Below, one piece after another: positions 1-6,930 of a stretch of 9,698 nt of DNA. Each line of letters starts with the position of its first letter. Position 1 is the stretch's first letter. The DNA is from Candidatus Atribacteria bacterium (GTDB lineage: Bacteria > Atribacterota > Atribacteria > Atribacterales > Caldatribacteriaceae), in the NCBI GenBank assembly GCA_029982105.1, contig JARRCQ010000044.1, positions 1 to 9,698 of the forward strand. Reading direction: 5' to 3'. Under the pieces are notes generated by a model that saw only the letters and a program-made list of their open reading frames with translations, had not been told where the DNA came from and made no database searches. The translations under genes and the position numbers were made by a program.

Positions 1-22
1 ACTTCTTTCGGATGTCACCCAT
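1..22 (-). CDS. Transposase OrfA, first seven codons only
   Basis: Only the start of this gene is inside the window. The minus strand gives ATG at 22-20 followed by codons for G-D-I-R-K-K. A minus-strand AAAGGAG lies 12 bases upstream, slightly far but usable. IS3-family OrfA is a small helix-turn-helix DNA-binding protein that joins OrfB by frameshifting to make the transposase; its N-terminus is basic, as here. Another ATG at 44-42, in a different frame, would give M-E-R-R-K-I-R-K and cannot be excluded. Seven codons cannot prove the family. Confidence 0.35.
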
Positions 23-73
23 TTTCTTATCTTTCTCCTTTCCATTTTACAGGTTAACATCACCTTAATACTC

Positions 74-93
74 TGTCCAGTTTTCGGGGTCCA
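74..93 (-). repeat. Probable terminal inverted repeat of the insertion sequence
   Basis: The plus strand reads TGTCCAGTTTTCGGGGTCCA. Its reverse complement starts TGGACCCC, a form seen at ends of many IS3-family elements. It lies about 50 bases upstream of the putative transposase start, where a left terminal repeat would be expected. The core CCAGTTTT recurs at 402-409, and a variant at 449-456, in the direct repeats ahead of secA. Confidence 0.45.
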
Positions 94-173
94 TTATAAA
101 AAGCCAGTTACATTGGGCTAAAAACTCGGGATCGCCACGGGGAGGAATATGCAACCCTCGCGATGATGGATGA

Positions 174-188
174 GGGGGGAAACCCCCC
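174..188. repeat. Hairpin of six G-C pairs
   Basis: Six G, three A, then six C form a perfect stem with a three-base loop. It is followed by CCTACGGCGTAAG (191-203), itself containing the palindrome TACG-G-CGTA. A related string, CCTATGGCGCAAT (267-279), follows the next hairpin, so the two look like diverged copies of one dispersed palindromic unit. No U-tract follows, so a simple intrinsic terminator is unlikely. Confidence 0.6.
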
Positions 189-239
189 AGCCTACGGCGT
201 AAGCAAAAAGCAAATTAGATTAAAAAGAATTCGGACAAC

Positions 240-266
240 CACGCTGGAGAACAGCACTCCAGCGTG
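240..266. repeat. Ten-base-pair perfect hairpin with seven-base loop
   Basis: CACGCTGGAG (240-249) pairs fully with CTCCAGCGTG (257-266) around the loop AACAGCA. The right arm CCAGCGT also occurs in the hairpin at 321-339. The downstream flank resembles that of the hairpin at 174-188. There is no T-run after it, so it looks more like a dispersed intergenic palindrome than a terminator. Confidence 0.65.
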
Positions 267-320
267 CCTATGGCGCAATATTAAAAGGCACAATAGATAG
301 AAAAGACTACAAACTATAAT

Positions 321-339
321 GCTGGGAGAAACCCCCAGC
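321..339. repeat. Six-base-pair hairpin of the same sequence style
   Basis: GCTGGG (321-326) pairs with CCCAGC (334-339) around AGAAACC. With its following GT it shares the string CCAGCGT (335-341) with the hairpin at 240-266, and its AAACCCCC core is like that of the hairpin at 174-188. It appears to be a third member of the same repeat group. Confidence 0.55.
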
Positions 340-394
340 GTAATGACCTTGAATTGTTAACTTCCGATATAATTTGCTTTTTTAAAGGTTCAAT

Positions 395-422
395 AGTTTA
401 GCCAGTTTTGCGGAATACTATA
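395..422 (+). repeat. Direct repeat copy A upstream of secA
   Basis: This 28-base segment matches copy B (442-469) at 24 of 28 positions, at an offset of 47 bases. The similarity continues a little upstream if one base is gapped. Copy A contains CCAGTTTT, identical to the core of the insertion-sequence end at 77-84, in the same orientation. It also supplies a TATAAT at 419-424, with TTTAGC 16 bases upstream. It may be a promoter-bearing repeat or the decayed end of a related mobile element. Confidence 0.55.
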
Positions 423-424
423 AT
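397..424 (+). promoter_or_regulatory. Possible promoter within repeat A
   Basis: TTTAGC (397-402), a 16-base spacer and a perfect TATAAT (419-424) are arranged like a sigma-70/sigma-A promoter facing secA. The -35 box matches poorly. The equivalent boxes in repeat B are TTTAAC and TATATT, so the two repeats could act as tandem promoters. This is inference from spacing and box similarity only. Confidence 0.3.
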
Positions 425-441
425 TTTTCAAAGTTCTTAAC

Positions 442-469
442 AGTTTAACCAATTTTGCGGGATACTCTA
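442..469 (+). repeat. Direct repeat copy B upstream of secA
   Basis: Diverged copy of the segment at 395-422, with four substitutions in 28 positions. It has CCAATTTT where copy A has CCAGTTTT. At its right end TATATT (468-473) lies 18 bases after TTTAAC (444-449), so like copy A it could act as a weak promoter facing secA. Confidence 0.55.
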
Positions 470-545
470 TATTACTGGTGGTGACGCACCTAGGGTTGAG
501 GAAAAAACCTTCCTCAGTGAGTCAGTTTCTCCTCTATAGTTATGT

Positions 546-551
546 TATAAT
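546..551 (+). promoter_or_regulatory. Possible -10 box close to secA
   Basis: A perfect TATAAT lies 31 bases before the secA ATG, with an overlapping second candidate, TATACT, at 553-558. No good -35 hexamer is found at the right distance, so the box may be chance in AT-rich DNA. A hairpin TGAGGAA/TTCCTCA (497-503/510-516) lies just upstream. Confidence 0.25.
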
Positions 552-564
552 TTATACTATATTC

Positions 565-570
565 AGGAGG
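565..570 (+). promoter_or_regulatory. secA ribosome binding site that decides the start
   Basis: A perfect AGGAGG sits six bases before the ATG at 577. The reading frame stays open upstream to a GTG at 478, but that GTG has no comparable site, and the 33 extra residues are absent from the SecA family. Translation is therefore placed at 577. Confidence 0.85.
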
Positions 571-576
571 AAAATT

Positions 577-3255
577 ATGAATATGTTTAAAGATTTCTGG
601 TCTGATAGAGCCAAAGCCAAGCAAATTCGGAAACTGAAAGATAATTATGTAGAAGCAGTTAATGCTCAAGAAAAGGAAATTTCTCGTCTCTCAGATGAGG
701 AGTTCAGGCATAAAACTGAAGAATTTAAAAAGCGGATTCAAGAGGGAAGTAGTTTAGACGATTTATTGGTGGAGGCGTTTGCTGTAGTAAGAGAGGCAGC
801 AAAGAGAGTCACCGGTATGCGTCCTTTTGATGTGCAGGTTATGGGAGGCGTGGTTCTCCATCAAGGGAAAATTGCTGAAATGGCTACTGGAGAGGGAAAA
901 ACTCTGGTGGCTACTATGCCCGCCTATCTCAATGCTTTAGAGGGAAAGGGAGTGCATATCGTTACTGTTAATGACTATTTAGCTAAAAGAGACCGCTACT
1001 GGATGGGACCGATTTTTGAGTTTTTAGGGTTGTCGGTGGGCTTAATTCAACACGATTTTTCTCCTTCAGAGCGAAAGAAGGCTTATCTCTGTGATATCAC
1101 TTATGGGACTAATACGGAGTTCGGCTTTGATTATCTGCGAGATAATATGGTTATTCGCTTTGAAGATGTAGTGCAGAGAGAGCTGAACTATGCCATTGTT
1201 GATGAAGTGGATAGTATTTTAATTGATGAAGCACGTACTCCTTTAATCATTTCTGGGCCAGCAGAAGAAAATACGGAAATCTATTATAAGGTAGATAAAG
1301 TGGTAAGAAAACTATCTTACCCTGAAGACTTCAACTATGAGGAAAAGACTCGTTCTGTATGGTTAACAGAGGAAGGAGTCGCTAAGGTAGAAAGTCTGCT
1401 TCATATCGACAATCTCTACGATGAAACAGGAAAAGATTCCCTGGAACACTTAGTGAGGCAAGCTCTGCGAGCTCATCACCTTTATAAAAAAGACGTAGAT
1501 TATGTAGTAAAAGATGGAGAAGTAATTATTGTAGATGAGTTTACTGGGCGGCTTATGCAGGGGCGTCGTTATAGTGATGGACTGCATCAAGCTATAGAGG
1601 CCAAAGAAGGTCTAAAGGTGGCTAACGAAAACCAGACCTTGGCTTCTATTACTTATCAGAATTACTTCCGGATGTATAACAAAACCTGTGGAATGACGGG
1701 AACAGCAAAAACCGAAGAGAGTGAATTTATTTACACTTACGGTATGTCGGTAGTGGTTATTCCTCCCAATCGGCCTCTTCGCCGGACCAATTATCCTGAT
1801 GTGGTTTATCGCAAAGAAGAAGAGAAATTTGCTGCGGTGGTGGAAGAAATTGAAAAACAAAATAAAGTGGGAAGACCAGTATTGGTGGGTACGGTTTCTA
1901 TTGAAAAATCGGAAAGGTTGAGTAAACTTCTCCAACAGCGTAAAATTACTCACCAAGTGCTTAATGCTAAACATCATGAGAAAGAAGCAGAGATTATTGC
2001 TCAGGCTGGTAAAAAAGGAGCAGTTACCATTTCTACCAATATGGCAGGGAGAGGTACAGATATTCTTTTAGGCGGTAATCCTGATTTCTTGGCTCGGGAA
2101 GAGATGAAAAAGCAAGGATTTCAAGAAGAAATAATTTTACAGGCAGCAGAGGGCTTGCCTACTGATTTGCCGGAAGTAAAAGAAGCTCGAGAAGTTTACC
2201 GAGCACTTTTTTCCCGGTTTAAGGAAATGACTGATAAAGAAGGAGAAGAAGTAAAAGCCGTTGGTGGCTTGCATGTTCTCGGTACAGAGCGACATGAGAG
2301 CAGAAGGATTGATAATCAGCTGCGAGGCCGAGCTGGAAGACAAGGCGACCCTGGTTCTTCCCAATTTTTCCTTTCTTTAGAGGATGACCTATTGCGTCTC
2401 TTTGGGTCAGATCGAATATCTCAACTTATGGGAAGAATGGGAATGGAAGAAGGAGTGCCTTTAGAACATCCTTTAGTTACTCGAGCTATAGAATCGGCTC
2501 AAAGGAAAGTAGAGGGGCATTATTTCCAGCTTAGGAAAACTCTCCTTCAGTATGATGATGTTATGAATAAGCAAAGAGAAGTTATTTATGGGCAGAGGAG
2601 AACAGTACTTAAGGAGGAAAATCTTCGTCCTTATATTTTGGAGATGATGGGAGAAGTAGTCAAAGATATAGTTTCTGCTTATGCCCCAGAGAGAGTTTAT
2701 CCTGAAGAATGGGATTGGGCAGGTTTGAGCAATCGTTTATTTTCGGTTTTGGGCTGGGAATGGAAGGTAGACGAAGAAAAGAAACTCAATTATTCTCCGT
2801 CGCTGTTACAAGAAGACATTCTCCAGTCTTTACAAGAAATTTATGAGAAAAAAGTACAAGAAATAGGGGAACCCCTTTTTCGGGATTTAGAACGATATGT
2901 GCTTTTGCGAGTGGTAGATAGTTATTGGAAAGACCACTTACGCAATATGGACCATCTTCGAGAAGGAATTGGATTACGAGCCGTAGGACAACGAGACCCC
3001 TTTGTAGAATACCAAATAGAAGCTTTTGACATGTTTCAGGATATGGTGGCTCATATTCGGGAAGATACTATTCGCTATCTTTTACATCTCCAGGTAGTTG
3101 CTGAAAGTAAAAAATCTTTGTCAAAGTCCTCTTCTCCTAAAACTCGCCGGGAAAAAGTAGCGACGGTCCGGAGCAAAAACAAAGTGGGGAGAAACGACCC
3201 CTGTCCTTGTGGTAGTGGTTTAAAATACAAACACTGTTGTGGAAAGAATGAATGA
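577..3255 (+). CDS. secA: Protein translocase subunit SecA
   Basis: SecA is the ATPase motor that pushes unfolded preproteins through the SecYEG channel, working at the inner face of the membrane. The product is 892 residues, a normal family length. Visible motifs are Walker A ATGEGKT (103-109), the Walker B/DEAD-type VDEVD (208-212), the helicase motif NMAGRGTD (488-495), the arginine-finger region [12 protein letters not shown] (584-595), [11 protein letters not shown] (658-668) and SYWKDHL (782-788) of the helical scaffold. The C-terminus has the zinc site CPCGSG...HCCG (Cys 876, 878, 887, 888), used in SecB or membrane contacts, after a basic linker. The ATG at 577 is chosen for its AGGAGG site. 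prfB follows after 13 bases, a common pairing. The gene looks intact. Confidence 0.98.
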   Translation: MNMFKDFWSDRAKAKQIRKLKDNYVEAVNAQEKEISRLSDEEFRHKTEEFKKRIQEGSSLDDLLVEAFAVVREAAKRVTGMRPFDVQVMGGVVLHQGKIAEMATGEGKTLVATMPAYLNALEGKGVHIVTVNDYLAKRDRYWMGPIFEFLGLSVGLIQHDFSPSERKKAYLCDITYGTNTEFGFDYLRDNMVIRFEDVVQRELNYAIVDEVDSILIDEARTPLIISGPAEENTEIYYKVDKVVRKLSYPEDFNYEEKTRSVWLTEEGVAKVESLLHIDNLYDETGKDSLEHLVRQALRAHHLYKKDVDYVVKDGEVIIVDEFTGRLMQGRRYSDGLHQAIEAKEGLKVANENQTLASITYQNYFRMYNKTCGMTGTAKTEESEFIYTYGMSVVVIPPNRPLRRTNYPDVVYRKEEEKFAAVVEEIEKQNKVGRPVLVGTVSIEKSERLSKLLQQRKITHQVLNAKHHEKEAEIIAQAGKKGAVTISTNMAGRGTDILLGGNPDFLAREEMKKQGFQEEIILQAAEGLPTDLPEVKEAREVYRALFSRFKEMTDKEGEEVKAVGGLHVLGTERHESRRIDNQLRGRAGRQGDPGSSQFFLSLEDDLLRLFGSDRISQLMGRMGMEEGVPLEHPLVTRAIESAQRKVEGHYFQLRKTLLQYDDVMNKQREVIYGQRRTVLKEENLRPYILEMMGEVVKDIVSAYAPERVYPEEWDWAGLSNRLFSVLGWEWKVDEEKKLNYSPSLLQEDILQSLQEIYEKKVQEIGEPLFRDLERYVLLRVVDSYWKDHLRNMDHLREGIGLRAVGQRDPFVEYQIEAFDMFQDMVAHIREDTIRYLLHLQVVAESKKSLSKSSSPKTRREKVATVRSKNKVGRNDPCPCGSGLKYKHCCGKNE

Positions 3256-3268
3256 AGGGAGAGAAAAT

Positions 3269-4373
3269 ATGCCGGTTGTAATAGAAGAGCTGGAAGAAGT
3301 TAAAGGTAAATTAGAAGAAGTAGGAGGGTATCTTTGACCAGCTAAATTTGGAAGAGAAAATAAAAGAAATAGAAAAAAAGATGTCTCAGGCAGGTTTCTG
3401 GGATAATAGAAATGGAGAAAGCCAGATTTTGGGGGAATATAAGTTTTATCGCCAGATCCGGGAGCGATATCAAAACCTGCAAGAGCGGTTGAGAGAAGCT
3501 CAAGAATTTAGTTTTCTGATTCATGAAACAGATCCGGAATTTTCCGAGCTTAAAAAAGAAGCTAAAAGTTTAGTTCAAGAAGCAGAGGACTTGAAAATCC
3601 AGCTTCTCTTTGCTGAGGCAGAGGATAGTCATAATGCTATAGTTACCATCCATTCTGGGGCAGGAGGGGTAGAATCTCAAGATTGGGTGGAAATGCTTTT
3701 TCGTCTTTATCTCCGTTTTTGTGAAAGAAAAGGTTTCGAAGTTCGAGTAACTGATGTCTTAGAAGGGGAAGAAGCAGGATTAAAATATGTGACTTTTCTA
3801 GTACAAGGAGACTATGCTTATGGCTATTTAAAGTCAGAAAAGGGGGTACATCGTCTTATTCGCCTTTCTCCTTTTGACGCCAATCATCGTCGTCACACTA
3901 CTTTTGCTTTAGTAGAAGTTACCCCGGAGATGGGAGACGATATTAAAGTGGAAATTGACCCCCAAGATTTGAAGATAGAGACTTTTCGGGCCGGAGGTCA
4001 CGGTGGTCAACACGTCAACGTAACTGATTCAGCAGTTCGTATTATCCATATACCTACAGGAATAGTGGTACAGTGTCAAAATGAGCGCTCTCAGCATCAA
4101 AACAAAGCTCTGGCTATGAGGATATTGAAGTCTCGGCTTTACGAACATTATCAAGAAGAACAAAAGAAAAAAATTCAGGAAATTAAAGGAGAGCGCAAAG
4201 ACATTGCCTGGGGTAGCCAGATCCGCACTTATGTTTTTCATCCTTATAGTTTAGTGAAAGACCATCGCACTGGTTATGAAACGGGTAATATTGAACGAGT
4301 AATGAATGGGGAAATTGATGATTTTATAGAAGCTTTTCTTGAGAAAACCCAAATTTCTTCGGAAAAGGAGTAA
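3269..4373 (+). CDS. prfB: Peptide chain release factor 2 with programmed +1 frameshift
   Basis: RF2 reads UGA and UAA stop codons and triggers peptide release on the ribosome. Translation begins at ATG 3269, after a GGGAG site at 3257-3261, and runs 22 codons to an in-frame TGA at 3335-3337. A +1 slip on CTT (3332-3334) continues into the main frame, giving 367 residues, close to the usual 365. The stop-recognition tripeptide SPF is at about 200-202 and the catalytic GGQ at about 245-247, in RAGGHGGQHVN; SPF marks RF2 rather than RF1. The residues just before GGQ (G-G-H) differ from the commoner S-G-A. The gene lies between secA and a P-loop gene and ends five bases before the latter's start. 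Confidence 0.97.
3322..3338 (+). promoter_or_regulatory. RF2 autoregulatory +1 frameshift site
   Basis: The sequence AGGAGGGTATCTTTGAC has all known parts of the prfB recoding signal: a Shine-Dalgarno-like AGGAGGG (3322-3328), the slippery CTT (3332-3334), the stop TGA (3335-3337) and a following C. When RF2 is scarce, the ribosome pauses at UGA, slips forward one base to GAC and makes full RF2. The internal AGGAGG matches the anti-Shine-Dalgarno better than the E. coli version does, which suggests efficient slippage. Negative feedback on RF2 level is established for this arrangement. Confidence 0.95.
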
Positions 4374-4378
4374 AATCT

Positions 4379-5206
4379 GTGAAGGTTTATGCTTTGATTG
4401 GACCGAGTGGGACGGGAAAAAGCTATCGTGCTCCTTATTTAGCCCAAAAATATAAGATTGATTGTATAATTGATGATGGGCTCCTTATTTCGGAGGGGAG
4501 AATTATTGCCGGTCGTTCTGCTAAAGGAGAGGTTAATAAAATTAGAGCTACTAAAATAGCTCTCTTCTACTTTTCGCGAGACCGAGAAGCAGTTAAAGAA
4601 GCTCTAGGAGAATTAGCTCCCCAAAGAATAATGGTATTGGGAGTTTCTCTCTCTATGGTAGAAAAAATCTGTGAGCATTTAGAACTTCCGCTTCCGGAAG
4701 AGGTTTTGGATATCGAGAAAGTGGCTTCTCCTCGAGAAATAGAACTGGCCTTATCGGCTCGAGAAAACGAAGGAAAGCATACTATTCCTGTGCCTCTCGT
4801 GGAGCTGAAAAGAAATTTGTGGAATAATTTGATGGATGCTGTGCCAGTCACCATTTGGAAGTGGTTTTATTCTTCCCGAGAAAAAACGGTAGTGCGTCCT
4901 CCCTTTAGTTATTTAGGGAAATTAGTGATTTCTGAAAAAGCTCTTTTTTCTCTTCTTTATTATCTTCTCTCCCATCTTTCCTGGATAGATACGATAAAGG
5001 GATTATCTATTCATAGCACTAATAGAGGAATAGAAATAGTGATAGATTGTATCCTTCGTCCGGGATTTTCTGTTTCTCGGGTGGGGCGGTTGACCCAAAA
5101 GAGGGTGAAGGAGGGATTAGAGCATTTAACTGGAGTAGAAGTTAGAGCTGTACACATCAATGTAGAAGGGGTAGCAGAAAGGAAGGAAGAGGTAGCTTAT
5201 GTCTAA
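4379..5206 (+). CDS. P-loop NTPase with C-terminal Asp23-like domain, function unknown
   Basis: This 275-residue protein starts at GTG 4379, eight bases after an AAGGAG that overlaps the end of prfB. Its N-terminus has a strong Walker A motif GPSGTGKS (8-15), followed by a hydrophobic strand ending in two aspartates (32-33) that could bind magnesium. Residues 135-145 contain the string KHTIPVPLVELKR. From about 174 to 265 the fold pattern (GKLVISEKAL, GIEIVIDCILRPG, RVKEGLEHLTGVEVRAVHINVEGV) resembles the Asp23/Gls24 family of envelope-stress and membrane-associated proteins. No membrane segment is clear. The partner or substrate is unknown. It overlaps the carboxyltransferase gene by eight bases, suggesting translational coupling. 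The Asp23 call comes from pattern similarity and needs a profile search. Confidence 0.7.
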   Translation: MKVYALIGPSGTGKSYRAPYLAQKYKIDCIIDDGLLISEGRIIAGRSAKGEVNKIRATKIALFYFSRDREAVKEALGELAPQRIMVLGVSLSMVEKICEHLELPLPEEVLDIEKVASPREIELALSARENEGKHTIPVPLVELKRNLWNNLMDAVPVTIWKWFYSSREKTVVRPPFSYLGKLVISEKALFSLLYYLLSHLSWIDTIKGLSIHSTNRGIEIVIDCILRPGFSVSRVGRLTQKRVKEGLEHLTGVEVRAVHINVEGVAERKEEVAYV

Positions 5207-6758
5207 AAAGACTTTAATAGAATTGATAGAAGAATGGGAAAAAGAAAAAGCTCTCCTTCTTCGAGGGGGAGGAGAAAAAGCTATTAAAAAGCAACATGAG
5301 GCAGGAAAACTTACTGCTCGAGAAAGGATAGAGCTATTGGTAGATGAGGGGAGTTTTGAAGAGATTGACCTTTGGGTAGAGCATCGTGCCGACCGATTTG
5401 GTATGGCAGAAAAAAAACTTCCTGCTGATGGAGTGATAACTGGTTTCGGGACAATAGATGGAAGAGTAGTATTTGTTTATTCTCAAGATTTTACGGTAAT
5501 GGGTGGTTCCTTAGGAGAGATGCATGCTCGAAAAATTACTAAAATTATGGATATGGCTCTCAAGGTAGGTGCGCCTCTTATAGGAATAAATGATTCAGGA
5601 GGAGCTCGGATTCAGGAAGGAATAGATTCTCTTTCTGGATATGGGCAGATTTTTTTTCGTAATACCCAGGCTTCTGGTGTTATTCCCCAGATTGCTCTTA
5701 TTCTGGGGCCTTGCGCTGGAGGGGCAGTCTATTCTCCCGCTCTGATGGATTTCATCTTTATGGTGGAGGGAGAAAGCAAAATGTTTGTTACTGGTCCTCA
5801 AGTAGTAAAAGCAGCCACCGGGGAAGAAATTTCCGCTGAAGATTTAGGAGGAGCAGCAACGCATGCTACCAAAAGTGGAGTGGCTCACTTTATAACTTCT
5901 ACTGAAGAAGAATGTTTCTTGAAAGTTCGTACTCTTTTAAGTTATCTTCCTTCTAACAATGTAGAAGAACCTCCGATGAAAGATTCCTCTGACCCTTGGG
6001 ATAGAGATAATAGCCCTCTTTTAAAGATAGTTTCTCCTCATCCTAATAAACCTTATGATATGAAAGAAGTGGTAGCAGAATTAGTAGACCGAGATAGCTT
6101 TTTAGAGGTGCAAAAAGATTTCGCTCGTAATATAATAATAGGGTTCTCCCGAATAGGGGGTCAGGTAGTAGGAGTGGTGGCTAACCAACCTTACCATTTG
6201 GCAGGATGTTTGGATATTGATGCAGCGGATAAAGCTTCTCGGTTTATTCGTTTTTGTGATTGTTTCAATATTCCTCTTCTAACTTTGGTTGATGTTCCCG
6301 GTTTTCTGCCGGGTAGCAATCAGGAGTTGGGAGGTATTATTCGGCATGGGGCTAAAATGCTCTATGCTTATTCGGAAGCCACGGTTCCTAAAATAACCGT
6401 GATTTTACGTAAGGCTTATGGAGGAGCTTATTTGGCTATGTGCAGTAGAGACTTGGGGGCCGATTTAGTTTTGGCTTGGCCTACTGCTGAAATTGCAGTT
6501 ATGGGAGCAGAAGGGGCAGTGGATATTATTTTTCGCCAGGAAATAGAAAAAGCTCTGGATTCGGGGGCAGAACGGGAAAAATTGCTGGAACAATATCGCC
6601 AAGAGTTTTATAATCCTTACCAGGCGGCGAAAAGGGGTTATGTGGATGAAGTGATTGACCCCCGAGATACCCGACTGAAAATAGCTAAAGCTTTGGAAGT
6701 TTTTTGGTCTAAACGAGAAGAAGGGAAGGGAAAGAAACATGGTAATTTCCCAGTATGA
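5199..6758 (+). CDS. mmdA: Acyl-CoA carboxyltransferase, methylmalonyl-CoA decarboxylase alpha / transcarboxylase 12S type
   Basis: The enzyme moves a carboxyl group between an acyl-CoA, most likely methylmalonyl-CoA/propionyl-CoA, and biotin on a carrier protein. The 519 residues cover the full two-crotonase-fold family length. Conserved parts are NDSGGARIQEG (131-141), GPCAGGAVYSPAL (170-182), VDVPGFLPG (364-372), GGIIRHGAKMLYA (378-390), RKAYGGAYLAMCSRDLGAD (404-422) and AWPTAEIAVMGAEGAV (426-441). The leucine in GGAYLAM and the C-terminal KKHGNFP match the Propionibacterium 12S subunit and MmdA rather than propionyl-CoA carboxylase beta, which usually has GGAYDVM. The ATG at 5199 overlaps the previous gene. 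A small subunit and a biotin carrier follow directly. Whether it is a sodium-pumping decarboxylase, a transcarboxylase or a carboxylase depends on partners outside the window. Confidence 0.92.
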   Translation: MSKKTLIELIEEWEKEKALLLRGGGEKAIKKQHEAGKLTARERIELLVDEGSFEEIDLWVEHRADRFGMAEKKLPADGVITGFGTIDGRVVFVYSQDFTVMGGSLGEMHARKITKIMDMALKVGAPLIGINDSGGARIQEGIDSLSGYGQIFFRNTQASGVIPQIALILGPCAGGAVYSPALMDFIFMVEGESKMFVTGPQVVKAATGEEISAEDLGGAATHATKSGVAHFITSTEEECFLKVRTLLSYLPSNNVEEPPMKDSSDPWDRDNSPLLKIVSPHPNKPYDMKEVVAELVDRDSFLEVQKDFARNIIIGFSRIGGQVVGVVANQPYHLAGCLDIDAADKASRFIRFCDCFNIPLLTLVDVPGFLPGSNQELGGIIRHGAKMLYAYSEATVPKITVILRKAYGGAYLAMCSRDLGADLVLAWPTAEIAVMGAEGAVDIIFRQEIEKALDSGAEREKLLEQYRQEFYNPYQAAKRGYVDEVIDPRDTRLKIAKALEVFWSKREEGKGKKHGNFPV

Positions 6759-6927
6759 TTTGGGTGTGGGTCTAAATCCTCAAATAGTGGCAGCAATTGT
6801 TGCTGCTATTTTCCAAATTTTGGATGAAGAAAATAAACCTTCTTCATCTTATGTTCCCAAAAAGAATAAAAATTGGAAAGGATTAGCTCTAAAGGAGCGT
6901 TGCTGGACGCTCCGCTTAGGGAGGTAA
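6739..6927 (+). CDS. Small subunit of the biotin-dependent carboxyltransferase (MmdE/OadG-tail-like), tentative
   Basis: A 62-residue frame starts at ATG 6739, inside the end of mmdA (20-base overlap), preceded by GGGAAGGG. It carries NPQIVAAIVAAIFQILDEE (13-31), an alanine/isoleucine-rich helix, then a proline/lysine-rich linker and a tryptophan in KNWKG. Small subunits between MmdA and the biotin carrier in related clusters share this plan: a helix with alternating I/A pairs and a short tail with W and basic residues. They help assemble the complex. The last residues (52-59) are encoded by a perfect palindrome at 6894-6913 and look unlike a normal tail, so the C-terminus may have been altered by a repeat insertion. 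Position and composition support a real gene; homology is too short to prove by eye. Confidence 0.6.
   Translation: MVISQYDLGVGLNPQIVAAIVAAIFQILDEENKPSSSYVPKKNKNWKGLALKERCWTLRLGR
6894..6913. repeat. Seven-base-pair palindrome at the end of the small subunit gene
   Basis: GGAGCGT (6894-6900) pairs perfectly with ACGCTCC (6907-6913) around TGCTGG. It lies five bases before the AGGGAGGT ribosome binding site (6918-6925) of the biotin carrier gene, so it could affect that gene's translation. Its loop and arms recall, in reverse complement, the hairpin at 240-266 (loop TGCTGTT), hinting at the same dispersed repeat type. Confidence 0.55.
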
Positions 6928-6930
6928 GCA

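Larger units (their letters stand above)
1..98 (-). mobile_element. End of a probable IS3-type insertion sequence (truncated by window edge)
   Basis: On the minus strand this stretch reads as the upstream end of an insertion sequence: a terminal-repeat-like segment (74-93), a leader of about 50 bases, a purine-rich ribosome binding site (minus-strand AAAGGAG at 41-35) and an ATG at 22-20 that begins a basic peptide. The minus-strand end TGGACCCCGAAAACTGGACA has the look of IS3-family ends, and the first residues M-G-D-I-R-K-K resemble the start of IS3-type OrfA proteins. The element points away from secA and most of it lies outside the window. The outer boundary is near 93-98; no target duplication can be tested because the other end is missing. 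The assignment rests on remembered family patterns, not on a search. Confidence 0.5.
99..576. other. Intergenic region and secA leader, no convincing gene
   Basis: No protein gene or structural RNA is supported in these 478 bases. They hold three perfect hairpins (174-188, 240-266, 321-339), a pair of direct repeats 47 bases apart (395-422 and 442-469), several TATAAT-like boxes (315-320, 368-373, 419-424, 546-551) and a seven-base-pair hairpin at 497-516. Base composition is patchy: GC-rich palindromes sit in AT-rich sequence. A 45-codon open frame at 163-300 runs through two of the palindromes and is not considered a gene. Confidence 0.7.

Noticed and set aside
149..300. A five-codon frame at 149-166 after GGGGAGG, overlapping a 45-codon frame at 163-300 through ATGA
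   Set aside because: The arrangement looks coupled, but the longer frame simply reads through two palindromes, its peptide has no recognisable features, and the shorter one is probably chance.
478..576. In-frame GTG-initiated extension of SecA by 33 residues with a hydrophobic stretch
   Set aside because: It has no good ribosome binding site, does not belong to the SecA family N-terminus, and the ATG at 577 has a perfect AGGAGG six bases upstream.
1612..1977. Antisense open frames within secA and other genes
   Set aside because: They lie wholly inside well-supported genes, have low-complexity phenylalanine/serine-rich products, and lack ribosome binding sites or family features.
2866..2880. 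GGGG-AA-CCCC followed by five T, resembling a terminator
   Set aside because: It lies inside secA coding sequence and the loop is too small for a stable hairpin.
3348..4373. prfB starting at TTG 3348 as a 341-residue protein
   Set aside because: The upstream 22 codons, frameshift signal and RF2 family length show that the true start is ATG 3269.
6297..6315. CCCGG/CCGGG palindrome in the carboxyltransferase gene
   Set aside because: It encodes the conserved P-G-F-L-P-G motif, so the symmetry follows from the protein sequence.
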